Shown here one piece after another: positions 44,701 through 56,145 of a stretch of 64,000 bases of DNA. The position numbers were made by a program, and so were the translations under genes. Within the stretch, counting starts at the first letter, position 1. Each line of letters opens with the position of its first letter. Origin of the DNA: Tanypteryx hageni (Eukaryota > Arthropoda > Insecta > Odonata > Petaluridae); the NCBI GenBank assembly GCA_028673005.1, contig CM054118.1:6846410-6910409 (forward strand). Direction: 5' to 3'. The notes under the pieces are model-generated. The model did no database searches and was not told the DNA's origin. It saw only the letters and a list, made by a program, of their open reading frames with translations.

Positions 44701-45189
44701 CGGAGGTGCCAGTCAGTGGAGGGTCGCTCAGCATGGGTGATATCAGGCGATTGTCTAGCGCCCAGATGGAACCATTCATGGTGGAATGTACAGCCATCTT
44801 CTTGTCCCACACCTCTAGTCTGTGGGTCTGAAGCTGGTTCCGAGCGCCATGTTGCATCCGCAGAAGACGGCGCTTGTTGTCTGGGCAGCCAGTTCGTTGC
44901 CACTCTCTTCGGACTTTGTTCTTAGTTCTGATTGCCACCAATATGTGTCTGGGCAGATCGAGGTGGTCTGGATATCTGGTCCTCCTTGTTGGAATGGAAG
45001 CATTTGCTGCCTGCTGGATGCGGCGAGTGATGTCATCCACATAGCTATCGATGTCACGGACGCTGCGCAAAGGCTGGCGTGAGATGGGGAGGCTGTCAGC
45101 CAAGTTATGTCGGAATTTCTCCCGGTCAGCTTGCCGGAGGTCCAGATGTTCTCGCGGAAGGAGGGCTGCCGTTTTGACGCCAAGATGAA

Positions 45190-45840
45190 TTATTACTGGC
45201 ATGTGATCGCTATCTAGACTGCTGATGGAATGCACTCCACTCGAGGTAGAGATCTCTTTGTGGAGGAGGACATCCAGCACGTCTCCAACTTCATTCGTTT
45301 GATATCGCGTGGGATCAAAGGGTTCTGTAACGCTGACTCCCGCTTGATCTGCTCAGTCGCGTAGGTGTACTTCTTTGCTGTTGTCGCATCTGGAATTATA
45401 AGAGATATTCTTAGCATTTATATCCAATTCGGCCAAGGTTGGGAGTCCCAAACCGGATACAGCTTCGAAGTCCGCCGGATGACATCGTTTATTCGGTTAG
45501 ATGTTTTCAGTCGAGTCGAGAGCTTGATAGTGGTGACATCAAGAGTCTGGAACGGTGGGATTGGAATCTCAGCTGCTTTGTGCTGATCTGCTATCAGGAT
45601 GGTCGTCCCTTCTCCTCAATTGCCATTGGTTGCCGCCGTCCTGTCTGTCCGGAAGATGCGAAATCCCGGCATCGACCATATACGTCCCGGAAAGAGATGG
45701 ATTTCCTGCAGGAGGGCTACTAGCACTATTTGCTTCTTTAAGAAAGCCAGCAGCTTTGAGGACTTACGCTGGATGGCTCCACCTGCGTTTTAGGTAGCGA
45801 GGACAAGAAAGTCGTTATTGTGCGGCTTACCCATGGTTGG
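45190..45840 (-). pseudogene. Jockey-type endonuclease domain
   Basis: From MGKPHNNDFLVLAT the minus strand continues VALLQEIHLFPGR (catalytic Glu), MPGFRIFRTDRT, GEGTTILIADQHKAAEIPIP and, in the next frame, SSLDSDHMPVIIHLG (the SDH motif that closes the domain). This is an APE-type endonuclease of the Jockey clade, distinct in sequence from the RTE endonuclease at 20.7 kb. It is broken by at least two stops and a frameshift. Confidence 0.75.
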
Positions 45841-46129
45841 TTCCTAGGGTTAGCTGCTGGAGGATCGCGGTGAAAGTGCCCAGCTGCTGCTGCAGGATGG
45901 TGGTAATCTTGACAAGACTTTCAACCAAGGCGGATAGGGCCCCTAGTTGGTTTTGAAGAACAGGGGACCTTTCTTTTCACAAATGGAAGAAAACCCAAAG
46001 GACAATCAGTAATGATTAGGAAATCGTTTCTTTCGCGACATGGTGGCAAAACTGGCCAGGCGGAGGAGAAGCAAGACCGAGGAAAGGGATTTTAGGCCAA
46101 TTTCCCTTGCTCAAGACACGCCGCCTGGG

Positions 46130-46304
46130 ACAAATACCACTAGAACATAACCCTTTAACTTCTGTTAACGAAATTTATTTTTCCGTTTTCGTTTCGTTTT
46201 CCATTACAGCTATTTCAAAAATTCCTTTAACGTTTTTCTTTACGTTAATCCAAAATTATTCCGTCCTTTCGTTACGTTACGCGTAACGTTTTCCGAAACT
46301 GGAT
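46130..46304. other. CGTTAACG-rich spacer
   Basis: A C/G-T-A low-complexity stretch with many CGTTA/TAACG words (TTACGTTACGCGTAACG near 46,275), lying exactly between the Jockey LINE and RTE copy 2. It may be the subterminal remnant of another transposon. Confidence 0.35.
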
Positions 46305-48747
46305 GAAATACAACAAATGGAGAAGTTAGGACGGTACGATATGGTGTATGCTAGGGCACTGGAATTAGAAGATAAGAAGTAAATTGGAATTCGTGGTAAA
46401 GGAATTATGAATACGGTTGGGTAGATAGTCTCAGAAACAAAGGATGTAGCACAGGTATGGGATTAATACATTATGGAATTATACAGCAAGCAGGCAGGAT
46501 CGGCAAAAGTAGACCTGCAGGATGAGGATAACATTTAAGAAGACAACTTAAGACCAAGTATTATGGAGAGGGAAGTAGAAAAACGATAGTGGAACTAAAG
46601 AAAGGGAAAGCCACAGGCAGCGATGGAATACCGGCTGATGGTCTTAAAGTCATGGGATTAGGACTAAAAGCGATCACGAAATTAATAAGATTTACGACAC
46701 GGGAGAGGGGCCTCGAGATTTCCTAGAAGTAACAATGATCCCTCTAAAGAAGAAAACATAGGCAATGCAGAGTAAAGACTACAGAACGATAAGCTTTCTG
46801 TCACATACTTTGAAGAACATGACGAGGATTCTTCTTAAAAGGCTGGAGAAAAAGGTAGAAGAAATGCAAGGGAAAGATTAATTCGGTTTCAGAAAAGAAC
46901 GAGGAATTAGAGATGCTATAGGGGTAGTTAGAGTCATATCAGAAAGGGCAACAAAGTATATTCAAGATATCTGCGTATGTTTCGTAGACTGGCAGAAGGC
47001 CTTTGATAGAGTTAATTAATTAGGTAATGTTGATGAAGATATTAAAGTATATAGGTGTAGAATGGAAAGACAGGTGACTGATCAAGAATCTATATGTGAA
47101 TCAAGTTGTAAAGGTCGGGTTGGAGAATGCGGACACCTGCGGAGTAAATATCGGCGGAGGTTTAAGACAGGTCTACTGCTTATCGCCGACCATAATCAAT
47201 ACATATGGAGAAGCGTTAGAATGCACAGGAGATTTCAAAATTGGAGTAAGGATTATAAGAACAGTAAAATAAGCATGATCAATTACTTCTAGCAAGAAAG
47301 GAGGAGGAACTCCAGAAAATCATATATAGACTAGTAACAAGATGGAAAAGTATAATCCATAAATGGAATACACAGAGATTTCAAAGGCGTTCTTAATGGG
47401 AAATACGTATGGTACGGTATCGAATGATTAGGTGAATCAGGTCGAATTTTTATCCCCGAAACTATAGTCTCGGGAACTAAATTGTAGTAAATGTTGTTCA
47501 TTATCTAAGTAAATTTTTCAATCTAGACCGCACAGATAATATAAGAGAATGGGAGAGAAATATATAGATTTTTAATTGTTGTTTGCTGAGAGAACCGTCT
47601 TATCGATCGATGTAAACAAAATATAAGATGTTTTGCTAGGGAATTTCTCTAATTTTTATCTCCAGAACTATAGGATGTGATTATGTGGTCTCTGTACCAT
47701 CTTGTAGTGAATGTTGTTCTCTATCAGAATAAATTTTTTAATCTATATCTTACATATAATATACAACCTAGGGACATAAAAGATTTATATTTCATTGTTG
47801 CTTGACGGATGTCATTTAACGAGTTACGAGAGTAAGTTTATTGAAGTAATTATGTAAAGTGGAAGTTCTAATTGACAGATTCAGTTGAAAATTACAATTG
47901 GGCAATAATTTTTATAAAGATCACTCATACGTAATTAATTTCAAATCCGTCCAGCAGTTTAGGTTATGAAATTTACGACGGACGTACGGAGGGACGGATA
48001 GAGGGACCAGACGTGCCCATAAGGCGTTCCGCTTTTACCGCTTTGCTGGTAGAGAACGCCTAATAACAGGGAGAAAATACGGTATGGAAATAAATACCGC
48101 AAAATTCGAGGTCATTCGAGTATCGGGCAAAGAAGAGAATCTGAACGTAAGTAAAGGAGGAAAGCCTTTAGATCAAGTTTCAGACTATAAATACCTTGAC
48201 AGCATCATAACAAATGAAGAAAAATGTACGGATGAGATCAGATCTATAATAGGAAAAGCAAAAGCGGCTTTCAGAAGAAGGAAACATCTACTTACGGGGA
48301 ATATAAGAGAAGATATCCGCAAAAAGTTCATAAAATGCTGTTTGGATTATAGCTTTGTGTGGAACAGAAACTTGGACGCTAAGGATAAATGACATCAAGT
48401 ACTTGGGAAGCTTAGAAATGTGGAGTTGGAGGAGAACGCTGAAGATAAAACGGACAGGTAGGATGAATAACGATGAAGTGCCACGAAGAGTAGGAGAGAA
48501 GCGAATGATTATACAGACTATTATGAAAAGGAAGGCAAACTGGGTTGAACATTACCTGAGGAGAGAAAGTATGATTAAAGTCGTGTTAGAAGGAAAACTA
48601 GATGGAAAAAGGGAAGGGGTTACGAAAAGGTTTTAGCTGATAAATGATTTGAAAGGGAAAGAGAGTTAACAATATATAAAGAGGACAGCGGAAAATAGGA
48701 GTATATGGAGAACCAGGTTTAACCATGAGTAATCACGGACCTGTCTA
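46305..48747 (+). mobile_element. RTE/BovB-type LINE, copy 2 (old, 5'- and 3'-truncated)
   Basis: Starts inside the linker before the reverse transcriptase (GATGAAATACAACAAATGG) and matches copies 1 and 3 throughout, but with many substitutions and indels, so it is clearly older. The catalytic region around 46,980-47,010 and the block at 48,084-48,660 (KFEVIRVSGKEENLNVSK; RRTLKIKRTGRMNNDE) are recognisable. At 48,122-48,124 it has CGG where both younger copies have TAG. It is interrupted by foreign DNA at about 47,385-48,057 and ends at CTGTCTAC just before a (TA)n run. Confidence 0.85.
47385..48057 (+). mobile_element. Unclassified insertion in RTE copy 2
   Basis: Begins near AAGGCGTTCTTAATGGG and ends near GGTAGAGAACGCCTA; the reverse complement of the right end starts TAGGCGTTCTCTACC, so the ends share (T/A)AGGCGTTCT. 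About 670 bp. The interior repeats related phrases such as ATCTCCAGAACTATAGGATG and CCCCGAAACTATAGTC roughly 200 bp apart. The stretch ACGGACGTACGGAGGGACGG lies near its right end. LINE sequence equivalent to ATAACAGGTAGAAAATACGG appears, diverged, on both sides, suggesting a duplication of about 40-50 bp. Confidence 0.5.
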
Positions 48748-48750
48748 CTT

Positions 48751-48753
48751 CAT

Positions 48754-48810
<57 letters not shown>

Positions 48811-49008
48811 ACTCTCATTTACTCTACTGCTGAAGAAGGGCATAGGCCCGATAAGCTTGCGTGTTTTTTGTTTTTGTGTTCGTGTGTTCAACGTGTCTCT
48901 TCGACGCCCCCAGCAGCCTGCCAACTTGGTCTTCGACTTGGTAAGTGTCCGCTGGGCTTCCTTCAACACCTTGTTGCCACCCTCATCACTAACTTTTCAT
49001 TTCCTTAA

Positions 49009-49070
<62 letters not shown>

Positions 49071-49150
49071 CGCACACAAAAAAAACATACGTAAGCTTTT
49101 CGGGCATATGTCCTTCTTCAGCGATGGAGATAGAGTAAATATATATATGT
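48751..49150. repeat. Inverted Penelope-like terminal repeats in (TA)n DNA
   Basis: Left arm GCTGAAGAAGGGCATAGGCC...AAGCTTGCGTG-T-run (48,830-48,880) and, on the minus strand, right arm GCTGAAGAAGGACATATGCC...AAGCTTACGTATG-T-run (49,128-49,068) are homologous and inverted. (TA)n runs lie at 48,751-48,806 and 49,013-49,062. Each arm has CTGAAGA and CGA(A/T)AAGC boxes, like a hammerhead core CUGANGA...GAAA. Such inverted or partial terminal repeats are usual for Penelope-like elements. The frames of 74-113 codons here are TA-repeat artefacts. Confidence 0.6.
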
Positions 49151-49153
49151 ATG

Positions 49154-51452
49154 TAACCAAAATAGAATGAGATGCCAAATAGATTACATCCTTGTAAAAC
49201 AAAGATTCAGGAACAGCATAAAGAATGCCAAGGCATTGCAAGGAGCGGACATTGATTCAGATCACAGCCTTCTAATAGTTGACGTGAGTACAAAGCTCAA
49301 ACAAATAAGAAAAACGAGAAGAGAAAGACAGACCTGGGACCTAGAAAAACTGAAAGAAAGGCAGGATGTAGTCAGCATGAAGTTGGAAGATAACCTAAGG
49401 AAGTTGGAAAACAAACCGAAGACCGTTGATATAGAATGGGATGAAATTAAAACCAGTATCAAGGATACCTTGGATAAAGAGATTGGAAAACAAGAGAAGA
49501 AAATCAGAAAACCATGGATCACGAAGGAAATGCTGGAGAAAATGGATGAGAGACGAAAATGGAAAAACGTTAACAGTGAAGAAGGTAGAGCCAACTATAG
49601 GCGTATAAACAATGAGTTGAGAAGGGTAACAGATAAAGCTAGAGAAAACTGGATAAAAGGAAAATGTGATGAAATAGAACAAATTGAGAAGTTAGGACGG
49701 TACGATATGATGTACGCTAGGGCACTGGAATTAGAAGATAAGAAGTCTAATGGAATTTGTGGTAAAGGAATTATGAATACGGATGGGAAGATAGTCTCAG
49801 AAACAAAGGATGTAGCACAGGTATGGGAAGAATACATTAAGGAATTATACGGCAAACAGGCAGGAGAGGGGAAAATAGAACTGGAAAATGAGAAAAACAT
49901 TGAAGAAGACAACTTAGGACCAAGTATTATGGAGAGCGAAGTAGAAAAGGCGATAGTGGAACTAAAGAAGGGGAAAGCCACGGGCAGCGATGGAATACCG
50001 GCTGAGATACTTAAAGTCATAGGATCAGAAGGACTAAAAGCGATCACGAAATTAATTAATAAGATTTACGACACGGGAGATTGGCCTCAGGATTTCCTAG
50101 AAGTAACAATGATCCCTCTAAAGAAGAAGCCAAAGGCAATGCAGTGTAAAGATTACAGAACTATAAGCCTTCTGTCACACACATCGAAGATCATCACGAG
50201 GATTCTTAATAAAAGGCTGGAGAAAAAGGCAGAAGAAATAATAGGGGAAGATCAATTCGGTTTCAGAGAAGGACGAGGAACTAGAGATGCTATAGGAGTA
50301 GTTAGAATCATATCAGAAAGGGCAATAGAATACAGTCAAGATATCTGCGCATGTTTCGTAGACTGGCAGAAGGCCTTTGATAGAGTAAATTGGGTAAAGT
50401 TGATGAAGATATTAAAGGATATAGGTGTAGACTGGAAAGACAGGAGATTGATTAGGAATCTATATGAGAATCAAGTTGTAAAGGTTAGGTTTGAGAATGT
50501 GGACACCTGCGGAATAAATATCGGTAGAGGAGTAAGACAAGGCTGCTGCCTATCGCCAACCCTATTCAATATATATGGAGAAAGTCTAATGCAAGAAGCT
50601 TTAGAAGGCACAGGGGATTTCAAAATTGGAGGAAGGATTATAAGAACAGTAAAATACGCAGATGATCAAGTACTTCTAGCAAGAAAGGAAGAGGAACTAC
50701 AAAAAATGATAAATAGACTAGTGATAACAGGTAGAAAATACGGTATGGAAATAAATACAGAAAAATCCAAGGTCATTCGAATATAGGGTAAAGAAGAGAA
50801 TCTGAACATAACTATTGGGGGAAAGCCATTAGAACAAGTTTCAGAATATAAATACCTTGGAAGTATCATAACACGAGAGGCAAAATGTACGGATGAGATC
50901 AAAACTAGAATAGGAAAAGCAAAAGCGGCTTTCAGGAGAAAGAAACAACTACTTACAGGGAATATAAGGGAAGATATCCGCAAGAAGTTGATAAAATGCT
51001 ACGTATGGAGTATAGCATTGTATGGGGCAGAAACATGGACGCTAAGGAAAAATGACATCAAATACTTGGAAAGCTTTGAAATGTGGACTTGGAGGAGAAT
51101 GCTGAAGATAAAATGGACAGATAGGATGAAAAACGATGAAGTGCTACGAAGAATAGGAGAGAAGCGAATGATTATACAGACTATCAGAAAGAGGAAGGCT
51201 AACTGGGTTGGACATTACATGAGGAGAGAGAGTATGATTAAAGATGTGTTAGAAGGAAAACTAGATGGGAAAAGGGAAAGAGGTAGGAAAAGGTATCAGC
51301 TGATAGACGATTTGAAAGGGAAAGAGAGTTATCAAGATATGAAGAGGACAGCGGAAAATAGGAGTATATGGAGAACCAGGTTTAACCATGAATAATCACG
51401 GACCTGTCTACGGACAGACTACCTATGATGATGATGATAACCAAAATAGAAT
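49154..51452 (+). mobile_element. RTE/BovB-type LINE, copy 3 with 15-bp target duplication
   Basis: TAACCAAAATAGAAT occurs at 49,154-49,168 and 51,438-51,452, directly bracketing the copy. The 5' end is truncated: it begins within the endonuclease (ATAGAATGAGATGCC, equivalent to 21,424). The first bases ATAGAAT are shared by element and target, a typical microhomology at a truncated 5' junction. The 3' end is CTATGATGATGATGA. The site is just downstream of the (TA)n-flanked Penelope-like repeats. This is the youngest-looking copy. Confidence 0.9.
49167..51395 (+). pseudogene. RTE copy 3 polyprotein, open except for one TAG
   Basis: The frame (743 codons including the final stop) begins in the last part of the endonuclease (MRCQIDYILVKQRF, DSDHSLLIVD). 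It continues through a basic linker and the reverse-transcriptase blocks GKATGSDGIPAEILKV, DYRTISLLSHTSKI, EDQFGFREGRGTRDAI, CFVDWQKAFDRVNW, GRGVRQGCCLSPTLFNIY and VKYADDQVLLAR, then the tail ALYGAETWTLRKND and IKWTDRMKNDEVLRRIGEKR. The only interruption is TAG at 50,784-50,786, codon 540, in the thumb region. All catalytic residues visible are intact. Copy 1 has the same TAG; copy 2 has CGG. Confidence 0.9.
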
Positions 51453-51757
51453 TTTTTAAATGGGTCTATTAAACATGGCTTCCACAATATCAAAGTTAGA
51501 ATTTTTCTCTAACTCTGAATTTTGGAATGTATTGGATGAACCGATTTTAAAGAAATTTCGAGTTTGAGGCGAATATAGAATGGGAAAGCGATATGAACAT
51601 GATTATAACTGATCTAAAAAGCAGAGATACCACAATACAAGGAAAAATAATTTTTCTTTAACCTTCTTAAATCTGTAATATTCTGTTTTAGTAAATTATA
51701 TAATAAACTCCTGAAGCGATTTTGTGACTTCAAGGGAAATACATTAGAATACGATTA
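51453..51757. other. AT-rich spacer between RTE copy 3 and the mariner
   Basis: No gene or repeat structure is recognised in these 300 bp. Confidence 0.5.
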
Positions 51758-51759
51758 TA

Positions 51760-53062
51760 CGAGGGTAGTTTAAATGAAAACAGCAAAAGTGAAAACAAAG
51801 TGGGAAGAAGTTTGAAATCCTATTATTATTATTATTGTTATTTTATTGCTATTGTTATTTTTAGTTATTTTTTTATTTATATTATAATTTTATGGTATTT
51901 GGTGCCCCTTTTCATATAAATATGGCATATCGTATAGAACACTGCACAAAGTTGGAGTTGAGATCAGTGATACGATTTTTGAGCGCAGAAGAAGTGAAAC
52001 CAATTGAAATACACAGGACGATGGTTAACGTGTATGGAGATAACTGTTTATCACAGAGGAGAGTGTATAAATTGGTTGATAAGTTTAAAAATGCTGTTCA
52101 AGATATGGAAGACGCTGCTCTGCCAGGCCAAGCTGGTCGCGTAGCCATATCGGAGAACATTTCTACCGTTGATAGGCTCATTCGCGAAAATCGTCTCATT
52201 AAAGTGAAAGAAATCAGCAAGAAATTGAGCAGCAGCGTTGGATCTGTTCATAATATTGTCCACAAGGAGCTTGGATTCAGTAAGGTTTGTGAGAGGTGGA
52301 TGCACCGGCAACTCACTGGAGACCTGAAACAACAAAGTATTGACGCCTGCTCTGTGCTACTCTCTCCGTATGAAGCTCATGGGGAATATTTCTTGAACCG
52401 CATAGTGACCGGGGATGAGACATGGGTCAATCACTTTCAGCCTGAGAGTAAGCGAGCAAGTAAAGAATGGCGGCATCCAAGCTCGCCGAAGCCAAAAAAT
52501 TCAAAGCGACACTATCCGCAGAGAAAGTGATGTTGACTCAATTTTGGGACAAAAATGGAGTAATTTTGGAGATATTTATGGAAAAAGGGACAACTGTCAA
52601 TAGTGATTCCTACCGCGATCTTCTTAAGAACGGACTGTAGCCTGCAATCCTGTCCAAACGTCGGGGACTCATCTGAAAAATGGTTGGTTTGCCACAAGAC
52701 AATGCCCGTCCTCATAGTGCCCGTGCGACTCTTGAAACCATTCAGGATCTGCATTTTGAAGTAATACCCCCTTATTCTCCAGACTTGGCTCCGAGTGATT
52801 TTCATCTTTTAGACCCACTCAAAGAGGCATTACGAGGGAAACACTTTCGTTCCGGCTGCGATCTTAAAAACGCAGTGCATGATTGGTTTAGGAAGCAACC
52901 AAGAAAGTTCTTCTCCGACGGAATCCATGCGTTGATTTCGCGATGGCAAACGTGAATTGCAAGAGGAGGGGGCTACGTTGAAAAGTAAATGAATATTTTG
53001 TCTACGATTTTAATAAAACATTTTTCTTTTCACTTTTGCTATTTTCATTTGAGCCACCCTCG
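51760..53062 (+). mobile_element. mariner transposon, 1,303 bp, both TIRs present
   Basis: Left TIR CGAGGGTAGTTTAAATGAAA continuing ACAGCAAAAGTGAAAA, and the reverse complement of the right end CGAGGGTGGCTCAAATGAAA continuing ATAGCAAAAGTGAAAA, differ at only a few positions over about 36 bp. Target TA lies at 51,758-51,759 and 53,063-53,064. The length is normal for mariner. An ATT/GTT simple repeat lies between the left TIR and the gene. The transposase is broken, so the element could move only with an enzyme from elsewhere. Confidence 0.92.
51922..52955 (+). pseudogene. mariner transposase, frameshifted
   Basis: Starts MAYRIEHCTKLELRSVIRFL (51,922). Helix-turn-helix region follows, then IVTGDETWV with the first catalytic Asp (52,414-52,416). 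Near 52,490-52,500 an A-run has apparently lost one base, and the frame continues KKFKATLSAEKVM. Two in-frame stops (at about 52,638 and 52,674) precede QDNARPHSARATLETIQ with the second Asp (52,698-52,700) and PPYSPDLAPSDFHLLD with the third (52,797-52,799). Only 32 residues separate these two, where mariner has 34: the LDH/LEH residues usually before PPYSPD are shortened. It ends at TGA, 52,953-52,955. The relative in vertebrates is the transposase part of SETMAR. Confidence 0.9.
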
Positions 53063-53069
53063 TACTACG

Positions 53070-53716
53070 GCGTTTAACGAGAAGCACTTCTGTACCAGAG
53101 AAAACCGGTGCATATCCTACTTGTTTCTATTTTTCCTCGAGGGAAAAGATAGCACGGCAAATGGAAGGATGATATGATCCCCACGGTCTTAGAGAATCCC
53201 ATATAGATATTGCGCATCAAAAAGGTGTGTGTGTGTATATATATATCCCTCTCTCATTCTCTCTGATTCATCCTACTCTCCCTTTTATTATTTAAAATGT
53301 CTCCTTTAAAAAATACCGTAATTTCCGAGTGCGCATGCATTTCCTATATTTTCATAACTTCCTTGGTCCGCCGGTGTTGAATAGACGGAAACCCATTCAC
53401 TTTTCCTCCTTCAATCTTCCCATTTTCAAATTTTCCGTTCTATTCCAATTCGTCCCTCTCACTTACTTCCTTTACCTCATCTCCTTCATTTTTCCTCTCT
53501 CTTTTCTGGATATCACGTTATTTTAAGAGATATTACTCTAACTACAATTTTCCCCTGCCACACTTTCTTTATCACTATTATATATCACTCTAATCCCCAT
53601 TTCTATCACTTTATCTTCGTCTCATTTCCCATCCCCTCTTTTTATCTCTCTATAACTAGCTCTTTTTCTCCATCCCTCTAAGTTTCACTCCTTCTGTCCC
53701 TTCCCATTCCTTTCTC

Positions 53717-53753
<37 letters not shown>

Positions 53754-54600
53754 GCCCTCTTCCTCATCCCCGCTTCCTTACTATTCCATCCCCATTTTAG
53801 CCCTCTCACTCCTTTCTTATTCCCCTTTCCTTTCCTCTCCACCTTTTCTTTCCGTCTCCACCTCTCTTTTTTACCTCTCCTTTCTTCCCCCTCTCTCCTT
53901 TCCTACCTCTTCTTTCTTCTCCCTCTCTCCTTTCCTATCACTCCTTTCTTCGCCCTCTCTCCTTTCCTATCTCTCTTTTCTTTGCCCTCGATCCTTTCCT
54001 TCCTCTCCCTTTTCCCTTCCTTTCTCTACTTTCTTCTCTCAGTCTCTCCTTTCCTATCTCTCCTTTCCTCTCCCTATCTCCTTTCCTCTTCCTATCTCCT
54101 TTACTTCCTCTCCCTCTCTTCTTTACTTCTCCCTACTTCTTTTCCCTTCTTTTCTTTACTTCTCTCATTCTCTCCATTCATCTCCAGCTCTCTCCCCTGA
54201 TTTCTCCCTCTCCACCTCGTTCTTCCTTTTCATCACACCGTCTTCATTTCTCTTCCTCATTCCTTCTATTTTCAATCCCTGCGAACCTCCCATTCTGTCT
54301 CGTCTCCATCTCCTTTCCTTTCACTCTCTTACTCTATCCAGCTCTCCCTCGTTTTCTCTTTCGCTTTTCTTCTTCCATCTTAAGTTCTCCATCTTCCACC
54401 CTCGTTCTTTTTATTTTTTCCTCCTCCTACCACTCTTCTTCTATTCTCTTCTCATTCTGCCTCTATTTTCTTATCCTCTCCTACTTGTATTTCGTCTCGC
54501 ATCCTAATTCCTCCACTCCTTCCTTCATCTCTTCCCTTTCGCTCAATATTCTCTATGGAAGGCCTCTCTTCCTGTCCACCCTCGCGAGCTTTCCTCTCAG
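53070..54600 (+). repeat. Polypyrimidine tract, about 1.3 kb
   Basis: After 150 bp of mixed sequence and a GTGTGTATATATAT run (53,226-53,246), the plus strand is almost pure C/T with TCTCCTTTCCTA-type units and a pure (CT)n run at about 53,717-53,751. The frames inside (up to 72 codons) are compositional. Confidence 0.75.
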
Positions 54601-56145
54601 GAATCTTTAGTTCTCGCATTATAATGTATTAAGGAGGGTGTGTAGCCTCTTGCATCTTTGACCCTCTTTTTAGTCCCATTTTGGCTCTTTCGAGCGCCCG
54701 CACCCAAATGCCCTCGACACGTTAAAGACCGAAAAATCCGCCAATGGGGGAGAGTCCTTCGTCGCATTCCTCATCTCCTAACCCGCGTTTGTCTTCACGT
54801 CACAATCTCTTTTCGGAATTCGTTTTAAAAGGGCCTCAGTTCCGGTTCCCCTCCGTTTCGGTACTTCTCTTCCAATTTCTCCCCCTTTCCTTAGCGGCCC
54901 TCGTCTCCTTAGTCTCTCTGCTCCGTTTTGTGCTTTCTCTCTCTTTATATTTCGTGAATTCTGTATTTTCTCTTGTTTTTATCTTCTCGATTTTTTAAAT
55001 CTGTATATTAATCTGGAGTTTAAAAACTAAATCTCCATTTAGGGATTATGAAAAACCATTTGAGTATTGCGGCCATCAGGCAGTCGATTCTTTATAACCT
55101 ACTGCTAAAAATCTAGTAAAATGAGTGGTATTTGATTAATAAAAAAATTAATAATTCAATAATTAGTAAATTGCATTTTTACATATGTTTAGCTTTATTT
55201 GTAATGTTCGTCAAATTTAATACAGCTTGAAGAAGCATAAAACAGAAAACGAATTACCTTAAACTATTTTGAAGCTTTCGTTGTCCATGTGCCTGCTTTT
55301 TTCTCAGTTTTTAAGGATTCGTTAGTTTGTATAAATTTTTCAACATTTCTTTTTTGCTGAGCTTTGACGTCTTGCAATTTCATTTGTGCATATGTTAAAT
55401 CCATTGGGCGTGTTTTATTACTTTTTCAGGTCCACGTTTTTTTCTTGAGATATCGAGCAGAAACGTCAAGATGATTCGTATTCAGATCACTTACGTATTT
55501 TGCCAATGCTCTCTCTCTCTCTACATATTTCTTGAAATTTCTATTTTTATCTCCCTTAATTGGATAATGACCCACCTTGACTATTGCAGCCGAGGTTACA
55601 GAAGTTTAATTCTACAATGTATGCAGCCTCGCTTGTATAGATGCACGAATTCAAGGTACCTAATTAAGGTATAACGCTGTGAACAAAAAATGGAACATTT
55701 TTATTATTATAATAAATCCGAGTTAACAAATGAAACCTCTATTACATCAATTTGTTCAAGATTCTGGGCGTTTATCAAAGTGGTTCTATTAAATTCCGTT
55801 GTAAATATATCCAATCTAAAGAGAAATATCGAGCTCACTGACTGAATTCAAATTCGCAAACTTAAATCTTTCCATTAGCCTTAATATGGTTATGAAAACA
55901 AATTGCGCATTTAGGCTGCGATGCGACCGTAATCACTGATAACATTTTTAAAATCTACTACTACCAATGAAGGACGTTTTTTGTGCTTATAATTTTACTA
56001 ATGTTTTTCTTCTGTACATCGTATGCAAACGTAGTTTTTAAGTCCTGAAGGAAGCAGCAAAGTTTCCTTAAAAGTTCAAGAGCTCTTTCCCGAAAGACAG
56101 AAGTTTTTATCTAATTACGCTTTAATCACTTTCCGTCTTTACTTC
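54601..56145. other. Unrecognised DNA
   Basis: GC-richer to about 54,950 (84-codon frame, unrecognised), then AT-rich. No transposon hallmark was recognised. Confidence 0.45.

Larger units (their letters stand above)
42900..45990 (-). mobile_element. Jockey-clade LINE, degenerate
   Basis: Minus strand, reading from about 45,990: an ORF1-like leucine-rich tail (LGALSALVESLVKITTILQQ), then the endonuclease, then the reverse transcriptase with FYADDAAI, then a C-terminal region with SCLRYILSLGW. The order and motif wording are those of Jockey-clade elements. Many frameshifts and stops. Its GC content is higher than the surroundings. The 3' boundary is placed only roughly at 42,900-43,020; no poly(A) tail or target duplication was identified. 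Confidence 0.8.

Noticed and set aside
44416..45797. Plus-strand frames of 60-94 codons across the Jockey LINE
   Set aside because: The recognisable endonuclease and reverse-transcriptase motifs are all on the minus strand; the plus frames have none.
48725..49241. Frames of 74-113 codons with YIYIYI repeats
   Set aside because: Direct translation of (TA)n microsatellites on both strands.
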